DNA of 11,320 nucleotides from Candidatus Bipolaricaulota bacterium (GCA_021159105.1 JAGGSM010000206.1:1-11320); one strand, 5' to 3'; positions 5,306 through 11,295 are shown, counted from the stretch's first letter. Notes: generated from the letters alone by a model not told the origin. Translations and numbers: made by a program.

Positions 5306-7312
5306 ATGCCTACGAAGAAGAAGCGCTTGTTGAACGCGCACGACCTGTACGGATTTCATCTGATCTCACAGCCACAGATCTCCCCCTGCGGTGAGATGGC
5401 TGTCTATTGCCAGCATTCGGTCGACGAGAAGACGGAGAAGAAGTACGCTCACCTGTGGGCGATTACCCTTCCTGACGGGAAGCCGCGGCAGATCACGTAT
5501 GGCAAACAGTCAGACACCAGCCCACGCTTCTCCCCTAGCGGTAAGGAGATAGCATTTCTCTCAAACCGCGAGGACGAGAAGCAGCAGCAGATCTACCTCT
5601 TGCCTACAGATGGGGGGGAGGCGCGGAAGTTGACCGACCTGAAGGGAGTCATCGAGTCGTTCTCCTGGTCGCACGATGGGACGCGACTGCTCCTGCAGTT
5701 CCGCGCAAAGGATGCAGAAGAGATCGAACGGGAGAAGGACGAAGAGAAGAAGAAGTTAGGGGTAGTCTGCCGGGAGATCGACCGCGTCTTCTACAAGGAG
5801 GATGGGACCGGCTACCTTCCTCACGAGCGATCCCATCTGCTGATCGTCGATACACAAACAGGACAGGTAGAGCAGCTCACGGAGGGTGATCTGTTCGATG
5901 AGACTGATCCCGCATGGTCTGCCGATGATCAGACCGTAGCCTTCTGTTCCAACCACTCTGAGGATCCGGATCTCGACCCCGATGCGATAGATCTGTTTGT
6001 CATCCCGGCAGGCGGGGGCGAGATGAGGCGCTTGCCAACGCCGATCGGGCCGAAGTACAACCCGTCGTTCTCTCCCGACGGGCGAAACATCGCCTACTAC
6101 GGGCATGAGGGGAAGGGGGAGGGCTGGAAGAACACCAGGCTTTGGGTTGTCCCAGTGGATGGTGCTGGAGAAGCACGCTGCATCACCTGTGAACACGATT
6201 TTGATGTGTCCCCCTGGACGATCAACGATATGGGTAGCCTCCCACAGGTCTCGCCCACCTGGGCCAACGATGGGAGTGCGATCTACTTCCAGGTGGCACA
6301 CCACGGGAACACCGTTCTCAAGGTGGTGAACCTTGCCGGAGAAGTGAGTGAAGTGATCGACCGGGATGGCGTTGTTGGGGTATTCTCATTCGACCGCGAG
6401 CAGGAGCAGCTTCTCTACTTTCATGCTACCATGAAGGATCCCGGACAGGTGTTCCTCCGACGGATGAATGGCGGAGATGATCGGCAGCTTACGATCCTCA
6501 ACGCTGAACTACTCGAACAGATCGACCTCGGCGAGGTCGAAGAGGTATGGTTCAAGGGGGCCGCGGGGAACGATCTGCAGGGTTGGATCATCACCCCTCC
6601 CGGGTTTGACCCGGGAAAGAAGTACCCCTCCATTCTGGAGATCCACGGTGGTCCGCGCGTGCAATACGGGAACTTCTTCATGCACGAGTTCTACTACCTT
6701 GCAGCTCAGGGCTACATCGTCTACTTCTGCAATCCACGCGGAGGCCAGGGGTACGGCGAGGAGCACTCCAAGGCGATATGGAACGATTGGGGCGGTGCCG
6801 ACTACGACGATATCATGGCCTGGGTCGACTTTGTGAGCAAACGGCCGTACATCGACCAGAAGCAAATGGGCGTCACCGGTGGGAGCTACGGCGGCTACAT
6901 GACGAACTGGATCATCGGGCACACCGATAGGTTCTCAGCGGCTGTCACCCAGAGGAGCGTCAGCAACTTGATCAGTATGTATGGATCGAGCGATTTCAAC
7001 TGGGCGTTTCAAGAGGAGTTCGGAAATGTCTCGCCTTGGGAGGATGTGGAAAACTACTGGCGGCAGTCGCCAATCAAGTACATTGGCAACGCGGTGACGC
7101 CGACCTTGGTCATCCACAGCGAGAACGACATGCGCTGTCCGATCGAGCAGGGAGAGCAGGTGTTCGTGGCGCTGAAGCGCCTCGGCGTCGACACGAAGAT
7201 GGTCCGCTTCCCGGACGAGCCACACGGGCTATCACGCAATGGTCGCACCGATCGGCGCATTGCTCGCTTGGAGCACATCAGCGGCTGGTTCGATCAGTAC
7301 CTCAAGCGATAG
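5306..7312 (+). CDS. S9 family (prolyl oligopeptidase / acylaminoacyl-peptidase type) serine peptidase
   Basis: 668 residues, normal for bacterial S9C peptidases; GGAGGTG is 2 bases before the ATG. The N-terminal two thirds (about 15-400) is a beta-propeller with repeated strand motifs such as SPRFSPSGKEIAFLSNRED and NPSFSPDGRNIAYY. The propeller filters substrates so that only peptides reach the active site. The C-terminal alpha/beta-hydrolase domain (about 420-668) carries the complete triad: S527 in GGSYGGY, D608 in SENDMRCP and H640 in PDEPHGLSR. The oxyanion segment EIHGGPR is also present. There is no signal peptide, so it should act in the cytoplasm, removing blocked or short N-terminal residues from peptides. 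A charged stretch (EEIEREKDEEKKK, about 138-150) is a local insertion in the propeller. The gene stands alone and converges on the RHH gene. Family certain; exact specificity not readable. Confidence 0.95.
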   Translation: MPTKKKRLLNAHDLYGFHLISQPQISPCGEMAVYCQHSVDEKTEKKYAHLWAITLPDGKPRQITYGKQSDTSPRFSPSGKEIAFLSNREDEKQQQIYLLPTDGGEARKLTDLKGVIESFSWSHDGTRLLLQFRAKDAEEIEREKDEEKKKLGVVCREIDRVFYKEDGTGYLPHERSHLLIVDTQTGQVEQLTEGDLFDETDPAWSADDQTVAFCSNHSEDPDLDPDAIDLFVIPAGGGEMRRLPTPIGPKYNPSFSPDGRNIAYYGHEGKGEGWKNTRLWVVPVDGAGEARCITCEHDFDVSPWTINDMGSLPQVSPTWANDGSAIYFQVAHHGNTVLKVVNLAGEVSEVIDRDGVVGVFSFDREQEQLLYFHATMKDPGQVFLRRMNGGDDRQLTILNAELLEQIDLGEVEEVWFKGAAGNDLQGWIITPPGFDPGKKYPSILEIHGGPRVQYGNFFMHEFYYLAAQGYIVYFCNPRGGQGYGEEHSKAIWNDWGGADYDDIMAWVDFVSKRPYIDQKQMGVTGGSYGGYMTNWIIGHTDRFSAAVTQRSVSNLISMYGSSDFNWAFQEEFGNVSPWEDVENYWRQSPIKYIGNAVTPTLVIHSENDMRCPIEQGEQVFVALKRLGVDTKMVRFPDEPHGLSRNGRTDRRIARLEHISGWFDQYLKR

Positions 7313-7322
7313 GATAGGAAGA

Positions 7323-7366
7323 GAGCTGCTCAATGTTGACCGCAGCTTATTGACATTGAGCAGCTC
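7323..7366. terminator. Long hairpin between convergent S9 peptidase and RHH genes
   Basis: A perfect 14-bp stem (7323-7336 with 7353-7366) encloses a 16-base loop. It starts 11 bases after the peptidase stop and ends 10 bases before the RHH stop. Neither side has a strong T-run, so it may be a weak bidirectional terminator or a transcript-end stabiliser. Confidence 0.6.
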
Positions 7367-7375
7367 ATATTAGGC

Positions 7376-7546
7376 TCACTTGTTCTCTTCGCGGGCGAGG
7401 TACTGCAACACAGCGTCCACGACCAGGTAGTTGATCGAGCGATCCCTCTTCTCAGCAAGCTTGATCAATCGCTCCACTGGCTTCTCTTCCATCTTTTTCT
7501 GTGGAATGTAGATCGACAGCTTATCGGTAACAGTTTGCTTGGTCAT
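7376..7546 (-). CDS. Small ribbon-helix-helix (CopG/Arc-type) DNA-binding protein
   Basis: A 56-residue gene starting at the ATG at 7546, with GGGGGTGA about 7 bases upstream. The protein reads MTKQTVTDKLSIYIPQKK near its start and ends LARE-ENK. DKLSIYIPQK fits the N-terminal DNA-contacting beta strand. Residues about 19-34 (MEEKPVERLIKLAEKR) form helix A, the turn DRS follows, and INYLVVDAVLQYLAREE forms helix B. This is the standard order of a dimeric RHH regulator, with no extra domain. RHH proteins repress their own and neighbouring promoters or act as antitoxins; no toxin gene is adjacent. The divergent neighbour encodes an iron-sulfur flavoprotein, and the 142-bp gap holds a phased repeat array. 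Autoregulation at that gap is plausible but inferred. It could equally be an ordinary CopG-like protein whose target is elsewhere. Confidence 0.8.
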   Translation of the reverse strand: MTKQTVTDKLSIYIPQKKMEEKPVERLIKLAEKRDRSINYLVVDAVLQYLAREENK

Positions 7547-7577
7547 ATGTATTCACCCCCATTGCTTTTTCATCTTT

Positions 7578-7606
7578 ATAATGGAAGTCTACCCCCTAAG
7601 TGTGAA
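7578..7606 (-). promoter_or_regulatory. Possible promoter of the RHH gene
   Basis: On the minus strand TTCACA (7606-7601), a 17-bp spacer and CATTAT (7583-7578) lie 32 bases or more upstream of the start codon. The -35 box is itself the last unit of the 11-bp repeat array, so the array and promoter overlap. Confidence 0.4.
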
Positions 7607-7645
7607 CGAGTTGTGAAGAGTGAGTGAACCTGGCGTGAAATGGGG
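7601..7645. repeat. Four 11-bp phased direct repeats (PHO-box-like operator array)
   Basis: GTGAA begins at 7602, 7613, 7624 and 7635, exactly one helical turn apart. Read on the minus strand the units are TTTCACG, GTTCACT, CTTCACA and GTTCACA, each followed by four variable bases. OmpR/PhoB-type response regulators bind 11-bp direct repeats, and the Streptomyces PhoP box unit is GTTCACC-like. The array covers the -35 of the RHH promoter and ends 7 bp before the -35 of the flavoprotein promoter. The repeats are seen directly; the binding protein is inferred. Confidence 0.65.
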
Positions 7646-7651
7646 AACAAG

Positions 7652-7681
7652 TTGGCAACCAAGTGTCTGATGGGGTAAAAC
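7652..7681 (+). promoter_or_regulatory. Promoter of the iron-sulfur flavoprotein gene
   Basis: TTGGCA (7652-7657), an 18-bp spacer and TAAAAC (7676-7681). The -35 box lies within the small palindrome GTTG-G-CAAC (7651-7659). The predicted start falls at or within a base or two of the ATG at 7689. Confidence 0.45.
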
Positions 7682-7688
7682 AGGGCAG

Positions 7689-8291
7689 ATGACTGAACAA
7701 TTGCATGCAAAGGTTCTCGCGCTGGCGGGGAGTCCGCGGCGGGGAGGGAACACGGACATGCTCCTGGAGGCGTTTCTCGAAGGGGCTCGCGCCGCAGGGG
7801 CGCAGACCGATATACTGTACATCTCTTCGCTGAAGATCGCCCCATGTGATGCTTGCGATGGCTGTGCTGCGGACGGGAAGTGCATCCTCATCGACGACTT
7901 CCAACTGGTGAGTGAGCAGATGGTCGAATCTGATGTGATTGTCCTAGCAGCTCCTCTCTACTTTGCTGCCCTGCCAGCACAGGTGAAGTGCCTCATCGAT
8001 CGCTCTCAGTGTCAGTGGGTGCGAAAGTACAAGTTGCACGCGGAGCTTCCTCCTTCGTGTAATGGGTGCAGCAGAAGGGGCGGGATTCTGCTGTCGGTAG
8101 CAGGGGATGCACGGGCCAACTTCGATGGAATGAGAAGGACCGTACGCTACTTCTTTAACGTCTTCGAGACAGACTACGTTGATGAACTACTTGTAAGCGG
8201 CATCGATGGCCATGGCCAGATCAACAAGAAAACGCTGAAGATAGCGCTCACGCTTGGCAGGAAATCAGTAGGGATAACAGATGTCCGTTAG
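7689..8291 (+). CDS. Iron-sulfur flavoprotein of the NADPH-dependent FMN reductase family
   Basis: 200 residues with a flavodoxin-like fold. LALAGSPRRGGNTD (about 10-23) is the FMN phosphate loop, and AAPLYFAALPAQVKCLIDR (about 86-105) is the second flavin-contacting motif of the family. Between them C53, C56, C59 and C65 give CX2CX2CX5C, the compact [4Fe-4S] motif of archaeal and bacterial iron-sulfur flavoproteins (Isf). These proteins accept electrons from ferredoxin through the cluster to FMN and are tied to oxygen or peroxide defence in anaerobes. A second cysteine pair (CNGC, about 124-127) is of unknown use. No good ribosome site precedes the ATG; with the promoter placed as above the message may be leaderless. 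Divergent from the RHH gene. Substrate is not determinable, and simple quinone or FMN reductase activity is an alternative. Confidence 0.85.
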   Translation: MTEQLHAKVLALAGSPRRGGNTDMLLEAFLEGARAAGAQTDILYISSLKIAPCDACDGCAADGKCILIDDFQLVSEQMVESDVIVLAAPLYFAALPAQVKCLIDRSQCQWVRKYKLHAELPPSCNGCSRRGGILLSVAGDARANFDGMRRTVRYFFNVFETDYVDELLVSGIDGHGQINKKTLKIALTLGRKSVGITDVR

Positions 8292-8322
8292 TGAGGAGAA
8301 ACTGAGTAGATAACAAGACAAA

Positions 8323-8420
8323 CGTACGACACGCACCATTCGGACTTTTCCAGGCACCTTTGGGCCATCGGGAAATATCCGTCACCGCGGACCAAGCTCG
8401 CGGATGACGCGTGCCGTACG
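8323..8420. terminator. Branched hairpin element between convergent flavoprotein and HU genes
   Basis: An outer 12-bp stem with one mismatch (8323-8334 with 8409-8420) encloses a 9-bp stem with one bulged base (8381-8389 with 8399-8403 and 8405-8408) and a 46-base arm with weaker pairing. On the minus strand the outer stem is followed by TTTGTCTTGTT, so it could terminate HU transcription. The plus-side tail is poorer. It could also be a small mobile or RNA element with terminal inverted repeats. Confidence 0.5.
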
Positions 8421-8471
8421 ATTAGCCTCTTCTCGGGCTCCAGCGCGCGATAGATACTGATTAAGCCTTCT

Positions 8472-8762
8472 CTATCTCTTCTTAGCCTTCTTGCCCACGA
8501 CGGTCTTCAGCGTCTTACCAGCCTTGAAAGCAGGAACTACCTTTGCTGGAACCTTAATTTTCTTCCCTGTCTGCGGATTCATCCGTGTCGATGCCTTGCG
8601 CGTTCGAGCCTCGAACTTCCCGAATCCGGTGATCACGACGGGTTCATTCTTGGAGAGCGACTTGGTGATGAGATCGACCATTCCCTCGACTGCCTTGCGG
8701 GCATCCTTCTTAGTGAGATCCGCTTCCTTGGCCAACATTTCGACGAACTCTGTTTTGTTCAC
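8472..8762 (-). CDS. hup: HU-type histone-like DNA-binding protein
   Basis: 96 residues from a GTG at 8762 preceded by GAGGGGG at about 6 bases. It carries the whole HU pattern. MNKTEFVEMLAKEADLTKKDA forms the first helices, and GFGKFEARTRKA is the signature strand turn. MNPQTGKKIKVPAK is the tip of the DNA-intercalating arm with its conserved Asn-Pro, and VPAFKAGKTLKTVV closes the fold. HU dimers bend and compact DNA in the nucleoid and assist replication and transcription. The C-terminal KKAKKR extends about 6 residues beyond the usual 90 and adds basic charge. It has its own strong promoter, consistent with an abundant protein. It could be IHF-like, but the arm and overall length fit HU better. 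Confidence 0.96.
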   Translation of the reverse strand: MNKTEFVEMLAKEADLTKKDARKAVEGMVDLITKSLSKNEPVVITGFGKFEARTRKASTRMNPQTGKKIKVPAKVVPAFKAGKTLKTVVGKKAKKR

Positions 8763-8793
8763 GCTGTACCCCCTCTATTAGATAGTAGTGCTC

Positions 8794-8822
8794 AGCATAG
8801 CATGAAAACGCCCTCTTGCCAA
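8794..8822 (-). promoter_or_regulatory. Promoter of the HU gene
   Basis: On the minus strand TTGGCA (8822-8817), exactly 17 bp, then TATGCT (8799-8794). The start should be near 8787, giving a leader of about 25 bases. Confidence 0.65.
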
Positions 8823-8871
8823 GTCTTTTTCAACAAAACAGACCGTTGAACGGAGTGATTTGATGCCATTC

Positions 8872-8900
8872 TTGGCAAAATAGAGGCAGCAAAGTACGAT
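8872..8900 (+). promoter_or_regulatory. Plus-strand promoter with no gene downstream
   Basis: TTGGCA (8872-8877), 17 bp, TACGAT (8895-8900). Transcription would begin near 8906-8907, but no open reading frame with a ribosome site follows on this strand before the tRNA antisense region. Confidence 0.4.
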
Positions 8901-8904
8901 TAGA

Positions 8905-9033
8905 AGGGCATTATAGTTACAAGGTGCCCTACTACAGCCAAATTGCGGAATTTTGTCCGTTTGTTGCGCTGCAAGGGCATTTTTGGCTGTTGGAGGAATA
9001 GGAACAGGCCTCGAAGCTCTGTTCGAGGCCTGT
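8905..9033 (+). ncRNA. Candidate structured small RNA
   Basis: Starting at the predicted transcription start, AGGGCA (8905-8910) pairs with TGCCCT (8925-8930). A 9-bp stem (8934-8942/8982-8990) then closes a junction holding CGGA/TCCG (8946-8949/8956-8959) and TTGC/GCAA (8964-8967/8971-8974). A perfect 12-bp hairpin ends the set (9004-9033). AAGGGCATT recurs at 8973-8981 and could compete for TGCCCT. The final hairpin lacks a T-run on this strand. The same stretch lies 3' of tRNA-Asn on the other strand, so part of the structure may serve that transcript instead. Not a family I recognise. Confidence 0.3.
9004..9033. terminator. 12-bp hairpin downstream of tRNA-Asn
   Basis: Perfect stem 9004-9015/9022-9033 with loop GCTCTG, 35 bases beyond the tRNA 3' end on the minus strand. 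There is no U-tract on either side, so termination is plausible but not secure. Confidence 0.45.
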
Positions 9034-9067
9034 CTTGACCACAGTTCCAGCAACAAGGAGGAAGTAC

Positions 9068-9143
9068 TGGCTCCCCGGGTAGGACTCGAACCTACAACCA
9101 TTCGGTTAACAGCCGAGCGCTCTGCCAATTGAGCTACCGAGGA
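9068..9143 (-). tRNA. tRNA-Asn (GTT) with encoded CCA
   Basis: A complete 76-base cloverleaf on the minus strand. The acceptor stem TCCTCGG/CCGGGGA has one wobble, the discriminator is G and CCA is encoded. The D-stem is GCTC/GAGC, with a loop holding TTGG. The anticodon loop CTGTTAA gives anticodon GTT, read as asparagine. The T-arm GTAGG-TTCGAGT-CCTAC is intact. The outermost anticodon-stem pair (C27-A43) is mismatched, the only blemish. It has its own promoter between its 5' end and the stop of the M20 peptidase gene. Confidence 0.97.
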
Positions 9144-9152
9144 ATCGGTGCT

Positions 9153-9181
9153 ATTTTAGCCGTCCGGATCGACATCGTCAA
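9153..9181 (-). promoter_or_regulatory. Promoter of tRNA-Asn
   Basis: On the minus strand TTGACG (9181-9176), exactly 17 bp, TAAAAT (9158-9153). The start falls near 9146, leaving only a few leader bases before the mature tRNA 5' end at 9143. Confidence 0.7.
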
Positions 9182-9188
9182 GGGACGG

Positions 9189-10265
9189 TCAGGCTGCCAT
9201 CTCAAGGATCTGTCTGATGACAACAGCTGATGCCTCCAGTGCTTCCTGCGTGATCTGCTCCTCTGTCGTATGCGCCGCTGTGCCACCGTAGCCCAGGACA
9301 ACGGCATCTATCCCTCTTCCTGTGAGGACCAGGGCGTCGGTTCCGCCAGTTATCACCTGCGTGTGTGGTGTGAGCCCAATGGCGCTGATAGCCTCTTGTG
9401 CCATTTTCACCACGGGAGAGTCTTCCGGAGTGCGCGATGCCCTGTATTCGACTTCGACATCGACCTTTGCCTGCGCCCCCATCTCTCTTGCTGCCTCTTC
9501 GAACGCGCTTCGCATCGCTTCCGCCTGGCGCATTGCCTTGTCATCGTTCAAGCTTCGGCATTCTGCCTGCATCTTCACTCGTTCCGGGATGCCGTTTCTG
9601 ATCGCTCCTCCATGGATCGTTCCCACGTTCGCCGTTGTCTCGTGGTCGATTCTTCCAAGGGGCATGCGACTGATCGCCTTGGCGGCCACGACAATCGCAG
9701 AGATCCCTTTCTCTGGCTCCATCCCGGCGTGCGCTGACCTTCCTATCACCTCGATGTCCATTGAGATGTGCGTTGGGCCGCCGATGACAATCGTGTCCGC
9801 CTCCTCTCCATCCACGACGAACCCTATCTTGGCCTGCACGAGAGACAGATCGAGATTCTTCGCGCCGAGGAGGCCAACCTCCTCTCCCCGCGTGATGACG
9901 ATCTCTACCGGTGGGTGCTTCTCTGCACTACGGACTCCCGCGAAGATCTCCGCGATTCCCGCCTTGTCGTCGGCTCCGAGTATCGTCTCCCCGGCAGAGC
10001 GAACCACGCCACCCTCAACGACCGGCACGATCCCCTTTCCTGGGACAACAGTGTCGGCATGCGCCGCCAGGAGGATCGGCTCGTCCTTGTTCGATCCCTT
10101 TGCTGGGACGCGAGCGACGAGGTTGCCGTATTCATCAAGCTGACACTCTGCTTTCAGTTCGCGAGTGAACAGATCCTGCAAGTACGCGATGAACTCAGCT
10201 TCATGCCCTGATTCACTGTCGATCCGCACGAAGTCACACAGCCTATCTACGATGGTCTTCTCCAT
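9189..10265 (-). CDS. M20-family zinc metallopeptidase, peptidase T-like
   Basis: 358 residues; AAAGGAGAG precedes the ATG. All M20 metal and catalytic positions are present. H69 and D71 are in LLAAHADTV, D99 is the bridging aspartate in GADDK, E128 is the catalytic base and E129 a ligand in TRGEEVGLLG. D152 is in FVVDGEE, and H332 in AHTTEEQ is the last ligand. Residues about 165-280 form the inserted dimerisation domain, with GRSAHAGMEPEKG typical of peptidase T-like proteins. No signal peptide, so it should be cytoplasmic and probably removes N-terminal residues from di- or tripeptides, finishing the work of endopeptidases. The length matches the PepT-like group (about 360) rather than true PepT (about 410). 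It stands alone, with the tRNA gene just downstream. Precise specificity is not readable; it is distinguished from M42 by the HxD and HTTEE motifs. Confidence 0.92.
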   Translation of the reverse strand: MEKTIVDRLCDFVRIDSESGHEAEFIAYLQDLFTRELKAECQLDEYGNLVARVPAKGSNKDEPILLAAHADTVVPGKGIVPVVEGGVVRSAGETILGADDKAGIAEIFAGVRSAEKHPPVEIVITRGEEVGLLGAKNLDLSLVQAKIGFVVDGEEADTIVIGGPTHISMDIEVIGRSAHAGMEPEKGISAIVVAAKAISRMPLGRIDHETTANVGTIHGGAIRNGIPERVKMQAECRSLNDDKAMRQAEAMRSAFEEAAREMGAQAKVDVEVEYRASRTPEDSPVVKMAQEAISAIGLTPHTQVITGGTDALVLTGRGIDAVVLGYGGTAAHTTEEQITQEALEASAVVIRQILEMAA

Positions 10266-10351
10266 GCCCTCTCCTTTTCTTCACGTTGAGTTTGTCAAGC
10301 GATCTACGTGGGTTAAGTAAGTATAGACAACATTGAGCCACGCTGCTAGGC

Positions 10352-10380
10352 TTGACCAACGCGCGGAACCCTGCTATTGT
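10352..10380 (+). promoter_or_regulatory. Promoter of the AMMECR1 gene
   Basis: TTGACC (10352-10357), exactly 17 bp, TATTGT (10375-10380). The start near 10387 gives a leader of about 14 bases containing the GGAGGGGAG ribosome site. Confidence 0.65.
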
Positions 10381-10400
10381 AGGGAGTAAGTGGAGGGGAG

Positions 10401-11072
10401 ATGAGCGATGGTGCCAAGCTGCTGATCATTGCGCTGGCGATTTCTGCGGCAGCAATCGGGGTGATGAACGCGATGACTGGACCCAAAGATGATGCGATTA
10501 GGCTCTCGCCAGATGAGCAGAGGCTCGTTCTGGAAATGGCGCGGGCGCGTCTGCTTCAGGAGGCGACCGGAGAGCCAGCAGCTAGGATCGACGCCGACAA
10601 GATCCCACTGGCTCTGAGGAAAGATGCTGCCTGTTTTGTTACTCTGACGAAGAACGGCGCGTTGCGCGGATGCATCCTCGATTCCTTCAGCCCGCACGAG
10701 CCGCTATATGAAAACGTCATGCGCAACGTCGTTCTTGCAGCGACGAGCGATCCGCGCTTCCCGCCGGTGAGGCCGTCTGAGGTGGATGACATCGCGATCG
10801 AAGTGAGCGTGCTCGACAGGCCGCAGCGCCTTGAATTCTCTGATGCAGAGGACTTGATCTCGAAGCTTGTCCCTGGGGAGGACGGGGTTATTCTGACCAC
10901 TCCGTACGGCAAGTCAACCTACCTTCCACAGGTGTGGGATGATCTTCCCGATCCTGTGCAATTCATGTCATCCCTCTGCCAGAAACAAGGGGCGCCTGCT
11001 AATTGCTGGCGAGACACCTCATCAATCAAGATCGAGATCTATCACGTGTTTCACTTCTCGGAAGGAGGGTGA
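10401..11072 (+). CDS. amrA: Membrane-anchored AMMECR1-domain protein (AmmeMemoRadiSam system protein A)
   Basis: 223 residues from an ATG preceded by GGAGGGGAG. Residues about 6-25 form a single hydrophobic segment, followed by TGPKDD. The AMMECR1 domain occupies about 35-220. LRGCI (88-92) is the invariant AMMECR1 motif. PRFPPV (118-123), IEVSVL (133-138), GVIL (162-165) and TYLPQVW (173-179) follow in the expected order, and the domain ends EIYHVFHF. The domain is found alone, fused to MEMO, or beside a radical SAM protein across bacteria, archaea and eukaryotes; its chemistry is not established. Most family members are soluble, so the N-terminal segment is notable. By the positive-inside rule the topology is uncertain, because few charged residues flank the segment. 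MEMO is encoded separately at 3334. Domain call is firm. Confidence 0.92.
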   Translation: MSDGAKLLIIALAISAAAIGVMNAMTGPKDDAIRLSPDEQRLVLEMARARLLQEATGEPAARIDADKIPLALRKDAACFVTLTKNGALRGCILDSFSPHEPLYENVMRNVVLAATSDPRFPPVRPSEVDDIAIEVSVLDRPQRLEFSDAEDLISKLVPGEDGVILTTPYGKSTYLPQVWDDLPDPVQFMSSLCQKQGAPANCWRDTSSIKIEIYHVFHFSEGG

Positions 11073-11112
11073 ACACGAGCTAGTCTTGCCGTGCGACAAG
11101 CTCATGTACATC

Positions 11113-11139
11113 TGTAATGCTCAACAAATGAGGATTACA
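11113..11139. promoter_or_regulatory. 27-bp imperfect dyad upstream of tandem promoters
   Basis: TGTAAT-G-CTCA, a 5-base spacer, then TGAG-G-ATTACA: 10 paired positions per arm with one mismatch. It ends 8 bp before the first TTGACA. It could be an operator for a dimeric activator or, as RNA, a weak hairpin terminator for the AMMECR1 gene. Confidence 0.45.
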
Positions 11140-11147
11140 AGTTTCAC

Positions 11148-11176
11148 TTGACAAGGACAGGAATCTTGGGTAAAGT
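11148..11176 (+). promoter_or_regulatory. Tandem promoter P1
   Basis: Consensus TTGACA (11148-11153), exactly 17 bp, TAAAGT (11171-11176). Confidence 0.7.
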
Positions 11177-11204
11177 ATTCCCGTCGAATCCCTCCATGAA
11201 GAGC

Positions 11205-11233
11205 TTGACAGATGGTGTGGAGGGTGGTAGACT
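11205..11233 (+). promoter_or_regulatory. Tandem promoter P2
   Basis: Consensus TTGACA (11205-11210), exactly 17 bp, TAGACT (11228-11233). Its -35 is 57 bp after that of P1. Confidence 0.7.
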
Positions 11234-11238
11234 TTTTG

Positions 11239-11261
11239 TTTGCGCTCAGATGGAGCGCGAA
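11239..11261 (+). other. Small hairpin between P2 and P3
   Basis: A 9-bp stem with one wobble (11239-11247/11253-11261) around loop AGATG would form at the 5' end of transcripts from P2 and within those from P1. It could protect leader RNA or be a processing or pausing site. Confidence 0.35.
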
Positions 11262-11268
11262 TGGTTCA

Positions 11269-11295
11269 TTGACAAGTGAATAGAGTGTGTATCAT
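11269..11295 (+). promoter_or_regulatory. Possible tandem promoter P3
   Basis: Consensus TTGACA (11269-11274) with TATCAT (11290-11295) at a short 15-bp spacer. The hexamers are good but the spacing is suboptimal. No coding region begins before the window ends. Confidence 0.45.

Noticed and set aside
8778..9128. A 116-residue minus-strand open frame across tRNA-Asn
   Set aside because: It is read through the tRNA and the hairpins beside it, so it cannot be a real gene.
9322..10143. A 273-residue plus-strand open frame opposite the M20 peptidase
   Set aside because: The minus frame contains every M20 catalytic motif and a good ribosome site. The plus frame is Ser/Ala/Pro-rich shadow sequence.
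10293..10298. TTGACA on the minus strand upstream of the M20 gene
   Set aside because: The -10 position at 17 bp falls on the ribosome site (AGGAGA) with no match. A TATACT further upstream lacks a -35, so no promoter is called for this gene.
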